Positions 48,936 through 62,400 are shown, counted from the stretch's first letter. The stretch is 64,000 nucleotides of DNA from Owenia fusiformis (GCA_903813345.2 CAIIXF020000001.1:42809366-42873365); one strand, 5' to 3'. Notes: generated from the sequence alone by a model not told the origin. A program made the numbers and translations.

Positions 48936-49235
48936 CTTCTGCCATCCCTGCAGTAACTATATGCTGTTTAGTTGGTCAGCAACTTCTGTTAAGGCCTTCT
49001 ATCTTCAGAAAAGAAACTCTGCATTGAAATCTGCTGATGGTGGATGTGTTTTGGAGGCATGATCAACAAGCATGCCAACACTGAGATTCTCTGATCATGC
49101 CCATCTTTGAACAGAAGAATGTTGATCTATTGTTACTATATGCCATCTATATTCACCATACATTGCTTATATAAACTAAACTTCAACATCACATTTTTTG
49201 TTTGTGGATACATATTTTGGTATTTGATGCAGCTC

Positions 49236-49406
49236 CGTAGCCATAGGGGGACCGCAAGCTCCCCCTCCCTGGCCAGAAATTCTTTCAAAATCATGCAGTT
49301 TTTCACCATTCTGAGGATTTTTCACATGATTTTTAGCCAAAATTGTGAAAAAGCTCCCCCCCCTGGAAAAAAGCCCCCCCTCCTGGTAAAAGCTGGCTAC
49401 GGGCAA
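49236..49406. mobile_element. AGCCAGG-family MITE, another copy
   Basis: GTAGCCATAGGGGG at the left and AGCTGGCTACGGGC at the right, with internal TCTTTCAAAATCATGCAGTT and CTCCCCCCCCTGG blocks shared with 40762-40943. Confidence 0.65.
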
Positions 49407-49550
49407 GTGATCCATACTTTTGTGTAACCTTTCAGCTTAGCATTTTTTTAGAACCCCCCCCCCCCCCCTAAAATGTTATGATAACTGGTATTATAAGCCC
49501 CATAAGAAGACATTGTTGAATGTCCCAGAGCAAAACCTGGATCTGCCACT

Positions 49551-49635
49551 GTAACAAATATAGGCCCCAGGAACAAGTAATACAGATGTTGACTTGATTT
49601 TTTTATACATGTTCCTGGGGCCTATGGTAACAAAT
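49551..49635. repeat. 67-bp foldback flanked by 9-bp direct repeats
   Basis: ATAGGCCCCAGGAAC (49560-49574) and its exact complement (49611-49625) form a 15-bp stem with a 36-nt loop. GTAACAAAT occurs directly before (49551-49559) and one base after (49627-49635). The design parallels 3631-3719 and 4788-4843. Confidence 0.7.
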
Positions 49636-52600
49636 TCTTAAGGTGTCTGTAACAAATAGCAGGAAGTAAAATTTTACATGTTTAATTCTTTATGTGGTTG
49701 TAGTTTTTTTGTACACTGTAGTGACGGATATGTCATTTACATGACATGGTTATTGAGTCAATAAAAGATAGATATGATTGAGAAATAAACATTTCTATAT
49801 TCCAAATATGATTGCTCAAGCATTTTTGTATATGTCATACACGGACATCTAATACGTTCTTCGAATTGCCCTGGAACTATATTTATATTTGAAGTCCCAG
49901 AATTTCGCCAGAAACATTCTCTCTGACTGTGATGTCATACCTAGTATTCTGCCCCTACCAAAACCTCTACTGCCATCTATTTATTCATTTTATTTATAGC
50001 AACTATGTTTTTGTAGTATTCTATTTATATAAACTTTACCTGATTTGATAGATGTCGCTTTTAATTGACTCCAATATATTGCACTATTTGACCTCGTTTT
50101 GAATCAAAGTCTAAAAAGAAAAAAGAAACAGGTGAATGTTTTATGGTAAGTTATCGTTATTTTCTGCTTGTCTTAGTCTATTAGATGTACAGAAACTTAG
50201 TCTACAGAGTCATGACTACTCAAGGAAATTATTAAGAAGTTAAGATGATTATATGACGGATGGTAAGATAGGATAAAAGGAGAAACTTTTCAAATAATTT
50301 TCTATTTGTTTTTATTTTTCAATGAAGGCATTGAAGCAAATGAATGGATGAGTCATAACTTTATGGGAGTCAAACTTTTTGGTATAAAATTTATTAGTGT
50401 TGCTAGTTTGTGAATAATCTGATGTACAGTTAAAATGACATGTTTAGTGACAACTTTGAATCTGTCATCATCAGTGACCACATCTGCAGAAAATTAAAAT
50501 TACAAAGGTAAGGCTGATTATTCATACTTTCAGAAATTATGTCAATATAGATTCTGTTATTCGCTCTTGAAAGCCAATTCGGTCGCATTCTGCGAAAAGC
50601 CACAGCTTTACTGCATACCTAACTTTCTGAAATATACAAAAGTTAGGACGGGCACTCGGATGTATTTCTATTTTTCTATAATGTTGCAATGTGGTCATTC
50701 GCTCGCTGATTCAAAGAAGTTGTCACTAAATATGTCATGTTGACCGTCGAGTTATTTACCATATGCACTGTTAACCCCCGAATGTATATATATTTGCACT
50801 TTTTCTTAGTTTTGTTTTTTTAATTACCGTGACATTTATTGAGGTATCTAGAGGGTCTAGCCCTAAGAGGGACTGTTAGATCGATCTTGTTATAGTCATA
50901 GATAAGTCTTGTAACTACAATTCTGGAAATTGTTATGTTAATAACTTGTGACATGTTGCTCAGATATACAGTTTTCCCCATCTTTTTTCTACTCAGTAAA
51001 TTTCATTTTGCTCGAAAAACATCATTGAAATCACCTTTACATCAAGGGTATAAGGATTGAACATTGAAAACTAAACTTCTGTTTTTCTAATCTATTGACA
51101 ATTTAAATATATAGGCCATTATAAAGTCCTTATCTTTCAATGCTAAATACAAACGATCTAAAAGTCAATGAAAATATTTGTATATGTGTTCAACTTGTAC
51201 ATGTATATATAGTAACCCACTAGGAATAGATGTTACCGATAGTTTTTGGAATATGCATATTATATTATTTAAGAGAGAAAATATGGTACAATAAGTTCTA
51301 CCTGACAGTCACTTAAAATTAAAGTGTCACAAATTTCCGGTTAAGTCATTAAAGAACGTATTTATTGATTGAGTAAAGTAGTTTCTTTTAAATCAAAATA
51401 AATAAGTCCAGAGTTATACACATTATATGTACACCTGTGCATTTTATATGTTTTATTTTATGAAAAAGAGAATTGATTGCTACTAGCCATTAAATATTAT
51501 TTTGAGACTGATCCTGTACTAATTAGATGGAATAACTTCATATCCACTTAATAGGGAGGAAATACTTGTGGGGCTCAAATTGAAATTGTTGCAATTGGAT
51601 TCCTAAATAAAAGTTCCAACTCCATTGCCAACTTTATTTCCTGGAAATGTGACCACATACAAGATAATGTAAAGGATGTTATAGAGGAGAAAATAGAAGC
51701 AGGTCAAAATGACCTAACTAACAACCATCTGTAATTATCTTTCCACCTTTCTGAAAGCAATCACAAATGTCAATTAACAAAGAACCTAAAATGAATAATA
51801 ACTTCCAAATGGTGATATGGCAGAGCTTCTTCTTTAAAGTCAGTATGGTCTGGTAGCTTTTTAACAGACTTGTCATGTACATATCTTTTGAGATTCCTAA
51901 AAAGCTTCTTTTGAACTAGATTCATCCTCAGTTCACCTTTTACTTTTTGAACTGATCATATTAATCTCACATGTAGATTTAATGGTCTCTGCCGATATTT
52001 CACCGTTTGTCATATGGGCATTAATATAGTGGCATGATCTGATAAATAAAATTAATTAAAAAAAAATTTTGATGGAAGTTATATACATGTTAATTAAGGC
52101 ACTTGTACCATCATACGGATATCTAGTACTTGACTTGATGTATGCTACAAATTAGGTTAACATGTTTTGTACCAGGACTTAGGGTCAACTTCTCAACTTT
52201 GTTTTAGATATAAACAGTAACACCTGAAAAGTAGAACACCTGTACTGTAAGTGGAACACCTCTGTAAGTAGAACACCTCAATAAGTAGAACACTTTTCCT
52301 GTTACCTATTACTTAATATAAAATGAATCTTCATAAATAGACAACTACCAAGTTGAATACTGTTTTGATATGATAAAAGCACTCTGCCTATACAGGTTTT
52401 ACTATTTGTACAGTTCAGTTCAATACAATACAATTTGTACAGTACAGTTCAATACAACATATCGATGATGGATGATGTCTTGTATTAAAGCAATCACTGT
52501 TTTTGGCACTGAAGGTTTTTTCATTTTCAATGATCCCACAATAAGTATCTACATTCATAAAATTCAAAATGTAAACTCAATTTACAATATGATTCAGATA

Positions 52601-53494
52601 TGAGTACTTTTTTCTCCTATATAAATCATTTTAAGCGTATATATTGATAACGTGAATAGAAGGCATGGCACAATTTGCATCTTTTGAATAAAAAGGGAAA
52701 TGATAAACACTGTGTGGAAGTTACCTAGAAATCAAAAATTACTAATCTCCCTTCATATTACTAAAGAATCATTCTATATCAGTGAGGTTATCTTGACTTC
52801 ATGGGCCATATATGACTGATATTGTATATGGTCTATGATCATTAGCACTTCAGATATGACCAGCCATCATTAAAACATCACTTACACCAATGGTATGCTA
52901 GACTTTTTATTTTAAGGTTAAAGTTCTCATTGAGAGCTAGGGAAACTTCTATATCATATGATATCATGATCAAATTTACTTTTTTGACAAGCTTGGTCAG
53001 TACTAGGATCTTTTTATATATACTGGATTAGATGAGGTACCATCTATCAGTATACATCAGAATGGTACATATTGGTAGATGATATCCATTTAGGGTCACT
53101 GTGTTGTGTGTCATGAATAGAAGACCAACAGAATAGGGAATGTAAGATTTATTTTTGAAGGATAATCGTGATGGGTGAGATAGTGAAGGATACATTCGAG
53201 TAGACCTTCTTCAGGCAATACTAAACTTATTTCACATTTATATAAATGGACAAGTAATTTTTGTATGATACAGAAATAAATTGATTGATTTATTTTCAGG
53301 TTACGCTTAAAAAAGAACAAAATGGAGTATTGAAACAAAATATTTGGATACAATGACAAAATCTTCAAATACTGAATCTCAAGTTACACTACACCAGGAA
53401 ACATAAGACCACTAAAGCTAGAGTCCTCAACAGGAGTAACTTAAAAACCTAAATTTACATTTGTGGTAAAAAAAATCAGCAAGAGACAAAAACA
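49636..53494. other. No gene supported; upstream of the collagen-like gene
   Basis: AT-rich. It includes decayed pogo-type repeats near 52214-52408, with GTAGAACACCT words about 20 bp apart at 52231-52293. The promoter of the gene starting at 53495 should lie at the right end, but no clear TATA box was identified. Confidence 0.35.
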
Positions 53495-53657
53495 ATGAAG
53501 CCATATACATTTAGTGCCATTATCTCAGGGATTTTTATATTATATTCGGTGCTATCATTTTGTGATGGACAAGGGCGTGTATGGACAGACCCAGAGCCAG
53601 AGCCAGGAGATCCTTTGCCTCCTGGAAAGTTCAAAGGACGTAGCTGGAGGTCAGGGG
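53495..53657 (+). CDS. Secreted collagen-like protein, signal-peptide exon
   Basis: It starts at ATG 53495 (context AAAACAATGA) and encodes a hydrophobic signal peptide, about MKPYTFSAIISGIFILYSV plus LSFCDG, with cleavage likely near residues 23-26. A short Pro/Glu-rich stretch follows (DPEPEPGDPLPPGKFKGRSW). The exon ends TCA GGG G|GTAAGT, phase 1 within a Gly codon. That fits exactly the acceptor at 63588, whose exon opens GT GGT GCG CAA, giving Gly-Gly-Ala-Gln. Splitting exons at the first base of Gly is common in collagen-domain genes. Other exons could lie between. The pairing is inferred from phase and content. Confidence 0.65.
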
Positions 53658-55023
53658 GTAAGTACATTATTATTAAGTGTTTTTATTCCAAATATATAAC
53701 CTTCTTCTCAACAATAGATTTATTCTCAGCTGACTTCTGAATTCTTAGAACTGACCAGTCATTATACATTTAAGCCCCCCCCCCTCCCTGCATTCAAGGG
53801 TTAAGACACTTGTTTCAATATTGGTAAACTTGGTAGGCAACCCTTCTTATTTATACTCTACTATGCTTCAGGAGTTGATTCTGTTTCAATTCATTGCAAC
53901 TTTTTTTAAAAAAACACTAAGCTCCCCATTGAGAAGAATTTCCATTTTATGGGTAACCCACTTCTTTCAAATGAAATTCAAGCTAAAAATGCTTGCACCA
54001 TATGGTCATAATGTTAACTATTCACTATGTAAACATGGTTTATAAACAATTCTGTCCTGAAGTTTTGTTTAAAATTCTAGGATCATAGTTTTGCGTTTAG
54101 GTCTAGTGCTTGTGTTGAATGATATGATAGAGTAAGGGACTGTTTGTCTTCATGATTTATCTGTTTTTAACCATGAAGTCACATTTCTGTTTATGTTTGA
54201 AAGAAGTATGAAGAACAGTATTCTTTTCTATAAGTTCTGATCAAATAATTAGTTTGTATGTACAGACTCTAAAATACCTGCCCCCTTAGTGTATTATATA
54301 TACTCAAGAGCAATGTACTGTCACTATTTTGATGTTAGAGGAAGTGTTTGGTTGTCTAGGTAACATGATTGTGCAATCTTTTAAGTAACTCACTTACACA
54401 CCTCTTGAAGGGAAAGAATGTGATAGAGCTGTATCTTAGTTTGATATGTATTGCCTGATTATTTAATTGCCTCATCCTATTATCTCACAATAAGGTCTAA
54501 TTTCTTATTTGGTTAACTTGATCACTTGTAAGGAATTAGAGGATGGCAATACCTGTATGAGTGAAAACAATAATTAATAAAATATTTTGCTAGACCAGCA
54601 AACATTTCTAGTAACCAGCATACTATTCAGTTATTATAATGAATGAATGATATTCAATCTGTTTTCTTTATATCATAGGAAATTAAATAATACTGATGTC
54701 ACTTGGGCAGGGGTTTCATTAGCAGCAGGCAACAGGTGATTTTCACCGGTTGTTTTTACAAAATCTCCTGTTGTTTTTAGGGACTTTCCAACTTTTCCAT
54801 GTTAAATTTATGATTTCCATTAATTTTGCCTGTTGTTTTCATTTATTTAGCCTGTTTTGAGAAAAAAAACTGCTTGGGTGTGTCAATGATACATGAATCA
54901 ACTTAAGTGTTTTTATTCTACAATTATACTAATATATACAAATAACTACATCATTATGTTTTTTATACAGTAAAGTTAGAAAATGTGACTTCTTGCTTTT
55001 GCTTGTTTAGGATCGTAGGAGGC
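53658..55023. other. Intron of collagen-like gene; downstream flank of the minus-strand membrane-protein gene
   Basis: AT-rich, with a C-run at 53776-53783 and no coding exon recognised. A TTTATT at about 54912-54917 is AATAAA on the minus strand. It is a plausible polyadenylation signal for the gene ending at 55024. Confidence 0.4.
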
Positions 55024-55556
55024 CTACAGCTCATCATCATGTCCTGTAACAATGTCTTTATTACAACCATGTGCAGTAGCACTGTCTTTATCACCATCAT
55101 GTCCAACAGCAATGTCCTCACCAGAATCATGTCCATTGGCAATCTCTGAGTTATATTGGACACCCATATCAACATAAACACGCTTGTTTTGGGGAATGTA
55201 TAAAGGTTGGTGTTTGTTAGTATCTGAGTGAATATTTTTTTGAAGTTTATCACCATGTTCCGACAGTGATCCATATAGGTGTCGCTGCTGTGTATTATCA
55301 TGTGTTACAACAACCATATCTCCCAACTCTCTTTCACATAGATTTGGAGGGATGAATATGGTTTGGGCTTCGTTAGTGTCTGAGCTGATTTGAGTCTGAT
55401 CATAGCCATGGTGGGAGCTGGCAAGTAGGCGGTCTTCTTCCCCTGGGGTTAGCCAAGGTACTGTGTGCTGGCGCCCTCCCTGCTGGTCCCTGGCCCCTAA
55501 GATCCTGTCTCCCACCTTCACTGGCACATTGTCACATACTTTTGGAAGTAACACAC
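55024..55556 (-). CDS. Multi-pass membrane protein, exon 3 (cytoplasmic-type tail)
   Basis: This is the terminal exon, residues 279-455, after an acceptor (TTCTAG) in phase 1, ending at TAG (55024-55026). The tail is polar and repetitive. One motif appears twice: SDTNEAQTIFIPPN and SDTNKHQPLYIPQN. Near the end a 10-residue unit (NGHDSGEDIA, VGHDGDKDSA, TAHGCNKDIV, TGHDDEL) repeats about four times, from a 30-bp DNA repeat at 55037-55145. No known domain was recognised, and the orientation of the tail is a guess. Confidence 0.75.
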
Positions 55557-55706
55557 CTAGAAGGTAGAATACAAATTGGGAATCATATCAAAATAATAAT
55601 GTATTTTGACTTGATTAAACTCCCTTTGGCTCTTTTACCTAATAGCTTTTGTTTCTTTTATCTCTGATAAAATTGAAAAAACTACTCTAACCTTAGAAAC
55701 TCTTAC

Positions 55707-55814
55707 CTTGAAAAAGTTTTGAAAAGTAGAATCTTGCCAGGCTTCCTCTGAATGCACAGCTGAACACCAGCAGGATGCTCTCCCATCCTTTCACACCAAT
55801 TTCTTCAGGAGGAC
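55707..55814 (-). CDS. Multi-pass membrane protein, exon 2
   Basis: A 108-bp symmetrical (phase 1-1) exon between TTCTCCAG and GTAAGA. It encodes GPPEEIGVKGWESILLVFSC followed by AFRGSLARFYFSKLFQ. The middle is moderately hydrophobic and could be a sixth membrane segment or a membrane-lying helix. Confidence 0.75.
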
Positions 55815-56153
55815 CTGGAGAACAAATATACATTCTACATGCATTTCTCATTCTTGACTTGTTTACAGCACATTTAATATCAAGGAACGGCAACCATGAC
55901 TCTGAATTCTGAAATGATTAACCATGCCATTCAATTATTTTCATTTATTAATCTCTTGAAGTACAATGATTTTTTCTCTCTTAAATAGGGTTGTTGATCC
56001 TCTGGGCATTTTCCTAATGGGCATTTTCCTATTAAACTGAAAGATGAGTACAGGCATTTTATTAATTCCTCTTTCATGTCTTCATATCATATCTTACATT
56101 TTATAAACTAATTATGACATGTTTAAATTACAGTTATACAGTATATGCCTTAC

Positions 56154-56880
56154 CTGTTGTCGTATAACCATCTGCATTGCTTGTACTGCCCATTTTATTT
56201 ATAGACTTTGCCACAAGTGAAGTATCATACAAGAAGAATGCCACCATTCTTAATGCAAATAGACCAAGGCTCATATTATACACATGCATCAATAATGATA
56301 CCCAATGAGACTTTGATGTTGGGCTTAGTATCCCTTTTAAACTTGCTTTCACTGTCTGTCTGGCTATAAACCCCCAGGCTGATGCCAGCATGACAATTAG
56401 AAAAGCCTCTACTGTGGTTGAAAGTACAAGTTCAGGTTCATTACTTGTATTATTAATATGACCTAGATCTACAGTAACGGCGCATGTTATCCACAGGCCT
56501 AGTAGCAAAATCCATAGAATGAAATGCGCCATTTTAGGAAGAGCTCTTAAATATTGCCAACCATAGAACCGCTGCCATTTGAATATTACAACCAGAATAA
56601 TGATCATTGCAACAATTTCAACTGTTGTTCCCATATGGTATAAAGAATCCATGAAACTTTGTGAAACATTCATGTATTTATCGTCAGGTTTGGAGTCATC
56701 TTCATTTGTTGTGTTTGTTGTTTTCCTAGGTCTGCCACATTTCTCCAATAGTTTTCCCTCAAAGATACAAATCAGGCTCATCACAAAGAACCCCGTCATG
56801 AAAACACTTCGTATGATTGTTAAACATAATAATATAATTCCAATCACTTTTACTCCAGTGGCATTTATCTTGCAAGCCAT
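56154..56880 (-). CDS. Unrecognised multi-pass membrane protein, exon 1
   Basis: Exon 1 runs from ATG to a GTAAGG donor in phase 1 (G|GT). With exons 2 and 3 the coding length is 1368 bp, a whole number of codons, giving 455 residues. Hydrophobic segments are at about residues 11-40, 86-100, 118-137, 152-172 and 192-217. The loop after the first contains Lys/Asp/Asn-rich sequence with N-glycosylation-type NTT and NVS, and NTS follows the third, suggesting those loops face outside. Trp/Tyr-rich FKWQRFYGWQYLRALPKM joins segments 2 and 3. I do not recognise the family. A receptor- or channel-like role cannot be claimed. It lies antisense inside the putative intron of the collagen-like gene. Confidence 0.75.
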
Positions 56881-58981
56881 TGTACGAGAAATGTCTCACT
56901 TGAACACAGAAAATTCACATTTTGGTTTCAATCTCAGTTCGAGGAATGAAGGGCGCCTTGTATTTGCCTATCCGGAAGATAGATATTTTACCTATTTTCA
57001 GCTCATTAGTTTTAGTTTCATTTTCGAGAAAGCGAGACATTATTTGGATGCTTTTCTAAGAATCAAGTAGAATCAAGATGTGTTATTGTTATATCTCTGT
57101 ATATACGCATTTTATACTCCAAATACTTCAGCGCTCTATGATTTAAGAACTTAATGCTCATAAATCTATTTTTCATGTATATGTATTGCTCGGTATTATA
57201 ACTTTTTATTATATGTGTTAAATTCTGAATGTAGGAGGAGTCTGACACTCAACTGGGAATGTCAATGCATGACTATGAATCATACAGTAAGCTATTAGAA
57301 TTCCCAACGAAGTAGTTTTTTAATATTTGCTACCTTTTTCTATTGTGATTACCTCTTTGAATCAAGACTTAGAAGTGTGTTATATCAAACACATATTTCA
57401 TTCTATTAAGTTAAATACCAGCGCATCTTTATTTGTTTTATTTTATTACCGTCAAGCTCACTATCCTTTATAAATATTAATTCATCATATGTTTAATTAA
57501 GGTGACATTGAAAAAATACATTTATACAAACTATAGGCTAAAACCTCTATTCATGTGAAATAGTTAAAATCTTGATATTCACTTTAATGGAATAAATTTA
57601 TTTTGAAAATTCCCTGAAGCAAGTGAACCAGTGAATCTCATCTGATCTTTCATATCACGAGACCTAGTTCTACGTAAATATTCATATTTTTGTGGGCAGT
57701 TATGTTGAAGAGATCATCAGCATGTTGGGAAGTGTGAGTAGGTGATGCTTTGATGTGGAGGCTGAGGTTGCATTCAAAGCCTGCTTCCTAAAGTTTTTAT
57801 TATCTTTCCCACTTAGAAATGATAGATTCATGTTATTTCTGCAATATTCAAAGTCAATGTTATAAATATGTGCCTACATGTACTGTTACTGATATTAGGA
57901 ATATGTAGTCTACAGATTTGGTATTTTTTTGAGGTCGTGCTACACATCCGCTTAAAATATAACTTGGAACAAGATGACATGTTACTGATTTATTTGAGTT
58001 GCTTCTCCACCTCAGCGTCCTGTCTTTGATCAAGATTTACCATTTATTTAAAATACTCATGTCATGGCATCCTGTATGTGTATAAAAAACTATTATATAC
58101 ATTAACATGATGTGGTTGAAAATTAGACAAGACATTCACTTTATGTGCATTTTGCATTTCTGTAACATTTTTTAACCCTTTCACTTAGATTGGGGAGCAG
58201 AGGGGACAGTGACTTGATGAAGGGTGCATCTTCTTGTGACTGATAGAGATGGGAGCTGGTGACTTAAAATGGGACAGAGTCTATGTTCGGTTCTATTCTA
58301 CTCTATATCATGAGAATCCTACTTTTGCATAAGTTCTTTGTTATGTCAGACATCTGTCCTTGTTCTGTCATCTTTTGGCCTCTTCTCATCCTCCACAAGT
58401 CATAAATGGAAGTCTCCATCAGGAGACAGTGGAATAGTTTGATGAGTCTATGAGACCACCGTTCCTGTTTCACATAAATATAAGTTGGCAAATATTCAAG
58501 TATTGGTGGTCAGAATAAATCAAACCACAGATTTGGGGTTTCAGAAAAAAGAGTACATGCTTGGATGTATGTGACGATTCCAGAGAGACTGAAACTATAC
58601 ATAGACACCATAAATATTATGGTTTTGTGCCTGTGTTTAAAATGTTACATTGATCATGCATATTGCACATCACTTTCTCTATAGTTTGAACAAATTATCA
58701 CAATGTCAAGTGCATCCATACAATTAAACATATGAATTTTTTATATGTGTTCTTTATGTTTTGTTTATTGCACTATTTTTTCTGTTCAAAGTATAACAAC
58801 TGTATTATTATTCATTTCGGTCGCTTCCTGCATTTGTATCAGAGCTATCAGTTCAATCCAGAGTCCTGTAGTTTCTATTTCAAATGTTAGTTTTACCAGA
58901 GTAACTTTACAGATCATATTTCTGTTTTGGAATAATGGTAGGCAAATATTGGTAAGAGTTGCAGGAGAATGTGAACTAATT

Positions 58982-59046
58982 CATTCTGAATTTATCAGAG
59001 TCCCTCTTTAGGTAAGGCTGTCGCTTCCTGAGAGTAAAGGCTGTGG
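58982..59046 (+). repeat. Dispersed ~80-bp repeat, copy 3
   Basis: CATTCTGAATTTATCAGAGTC, read with CCTCTTTAGGTAAGGCT and AGTAAAGGCTGTGGA. See the copies at 28825 and 34801. The last GGATCCCACAAT part is lost. Confidence 0.6.
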
Positions 59047-59231
59047 AATGGGATGGTGGTATTTTATTCCTTTATAGAGGTATTGCCTAACTTTAGCCAG
59101 CTCATAAATATCTTTTAATCAAAACATGATTGGCCAATATCTGATTTTATATCAATTTTGGATATTATTAGACATGCTTCTGCATACTGAAAGATTTAAA
59201 TTTCAAACAATGTAGATAAATATCTATTGCA

Positions 59232-59430
59232 GTGATCTCCCAGCATTAAAGCAAGTGGGCGTAGCACCCACCTGAGAATTTGAAAACAGGCTTGCGCCCA
59301 CCTGAAAATCTATGTGCACCCACTTCAAAATGAGAAGTCATGAAAAATGGCATATTTTGACCAATTTTGGTCTGAATTGTGAAAATGAGAATTTTGCACC
59401 CACCTGAGAAAAAATTCTGGGGAGATCATT
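59232..59430. mobile_element. GGGTGCAAA-family MITE, copy 2 (reverse orientation)
   Basis: The ends AGTGATCTCCCAGCATTAAA and TTCTGGGGAGATCATT are inverted repeats. The interior is the complement of the 45988 copy (TTTTGCACCCACCTGAGAA, CTATGTGCACCCACTTCAAA). It is slightly longer than copy 1. Confidence 0.7.
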
Positions 59431-62400
59431 GATACAGTGTACAATTAGTATCTTTTCCAGCTTCTGTACACTTGAAGTATATATACTCAGGGATGTTATC
59501 CCTGGAACTATATCTGAGCCCACTTTCTTCAGACCAGATAATGTTTTTTACTGACATTGCTTACAACCCTTGAAATTACCCTCTCTGAACATGTAAATAC
59601 TTTTAATGAGCGTAAGTAGTAAAATATATTTTCCTACCCCGGGGAATATTTATGTAACCTGAATACTGAGTTTGATTATGTTGTTTAGGGTGTTGCCCCA
59701 GCAACAGTTGAAGCTAGTCTACACTCAGATCATGTACATTTCTCAATTATTCTCTATGATTTGAGTGTCAAATGTTCCAGGATGTCAACATCATTATTAC
59801 TTTCTATCTCTTATCCATTCAACTCTTTTGGCATAATTATTTCTTTTCATAATTTTGTTTTTTATTTTTGTATGGGGAAGCACCTGTTTTTGTTGTTAAT
59901 GTTGATGATGGTGCATGTTGATTCTCATCACATATGCCGTTTAAGAAATTCTTTGGTAGAAGAAAATGCTACGAAATGGTTTACTGCGGGGTTTCACTTC
60001 TGATTACAGGTAAAACAAATGAAAATAACTGGTAAAAGTATCTGAATTATACTTATTTAAATATATCATAATTGTACAAATTAAAATAAATGGCAATTTT
60101 GTTAAAAACAACTGAATGGAATCCTGCTAAAGAAATCCTTGTATTTAAAAGGCAGCTATATTGATGTTGATCATCTGAATTGTTTTTTCAATTAAAAGCT
60201 TGAACAATCCTTGAAACACTTTTGAGGTTCTCAATTTCCATGTTTTAACTTTTCTGGTATATGTATATAACATAACCATGGGTATCAAGATCAGTCTATT
60301 TACACCCGGTCCCAGCATGTAGGCATATCACATTGAACTTAACCTCTAAAAAACTTCTATCTGCAGCTCATCAGTAAGCAATTTCTTCAATCTGTAATAA
60401 TTTCAGAGTGATGGAAAACCAATTGCTCAAATTGAGTACAAATTTGGTATATCATTTGAACTGAATGTGTGAGGTGATTCCCTATATCAAAAAGTAAATT
60501 GTATTTATTCCGGGATTTTGATGGTAGACTTTGCAATACATGTACTAGAATTTGGTCCTTTTTGTCACTACTCTATTGTTATATGTGTGTATCTTTTTTG
60601 ACTCATTTATGTAATCTGTTTCTTTTCATGTAAGTTAAAAATGTTCTTGTCTGGTATATCATTGAACTTGAACCTAACTAGTCTTACCAGTTCAGAGGCA
60701 TGTAGTTTGATATTTGATTAGTGAGCTATGGTACTAATGACTCTCAGAACACCTCTGGAATGTTCCACATTGATCTTGGCCTCTTTACCTCAATTGCAGG
60801 GGCAGCTTTCACATAAGGCCTGGAATTTTCTCACATGCTCGGTTTTGCCAAAAATGCAGTTACATAGGAAAATTTTATCACTCAAGGATAGGATACTTTT
60901 TTCCATTCTTTCTCTTCCATTTCTTGTAACCGAAGTCCTGCTTACTAGTTGTGGTCAAATCTGGGAGCTCAACAGTGCTTTTGCTGTCTGGAATTTTATT
61001 TGCCCTCAAATCAAAATTCCAGATTAGATATGAAGATGGTATACATTTCAAGTGAATGGATCTATGAGTCTGTACGTTTGACTATCATTCTCAAATATAA
61101 AATTCTGATTTTGCACTGTGTTCACTTTGGTGGTCATAAACTTCTTTTACCATCCATCTTTCATCTGCACCTCATTAGATTTGACATAACTGTTGTATTT
61201 TAAAAGGTCTATTTAGTCATAAAGTCATACTGGTTTGGTTGAGTGCTATCAGGCTGTTGTCTTTCATCAAGTGAAACCATTAACAAGAATATTAAGTATT
61301 CACCAAGGACCAAACTCTGGCACTTAGATTCTTGACATAGTCCCATGATGTATTTTAGGACAGACATTCTGAAGACTGGTTCTCTAGAAAGTTTCAATCC
61401 AAAGGAAAACATTGCCCAGAAACTCCAGCCATGGAGTGGCCCTGGATGTTAATTAGGTCACAAATATACATGTACTTTGCATGATTTTTGTATGTTGGCT
61501 CAATGGGCTACAACATTGGGAATTAGATTCATCCAAGTTTTGATGTGCCATTTACTTTGACCAAGTACATGCTAATGATGCTTTACAATTCCCCAGGTTG
61601 ATTACTAGCTATGATATATAGCTATACATAGATATACATTACTTTAACCATATTAATACTTTATATACCATGGAACTATATATTTTACTTTTTATGTGAA
61701 ATTTTAACTTGAGCAGCATCAGGGGATTTCCCTATGTTGCCCTTTGAGGATTTCTTTATCAAGATCTCCAAAATTAGAAAAAACTTGGTGTCATTCTATC
61801 TTTCAATGTGGTTTGCTTTAAAGTGGTGTACATTTTCCTCTCTATCTCCCTTGATAGTTTTACACAGTGATATAGTACTGTATCATTTTATAGTCCTGTA
61901 TCATGATATGTTTGCTCCTGTAGTCTACAGTATAATTGTCAGACTCCCATCTGAATTCTGACCTAAAGTTCATTTCAACATTTTAGTATGAAGTTTCCAT
62001 CCTGAATTAAATCCTGAAGGCAAAACCAAAGATTTGATAAATTTGATGCAGATTTAAACAGAACAAAAATGCAACACATTGTTTTCACAGGATCTCTTAC
62101 TGAAGAGATCAAACGTTAACATTTACTTGCTTTGTCATCTAAGTTCTCGGCCATTGTTATTAAGTAGTAGTAGTTTGCATACAGAGTTAGTCGACTATTT
62201 TTTTTATAATATGTTATAGTATTTACTGTTCATATGGATTAATCTGGTAGACAAATTGGACAGGCTCAAAAAAGCTATATTTTTGCACTGGTTGTCCCTT
62301 TGAATTTCCTTACATTTTCTAGTTTTATATTTCTTGCTATTGATTGAATAAAGTATTTTGTAGCTTTGACCCTAAATTGATAAGGGTGAAAGTGTTAATT

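Noticed and set aside
48730-49027. Pro- and Gly-rich frames
   Set aside because: They are produced by C and G homopolymers inside an inverted-repeat element.
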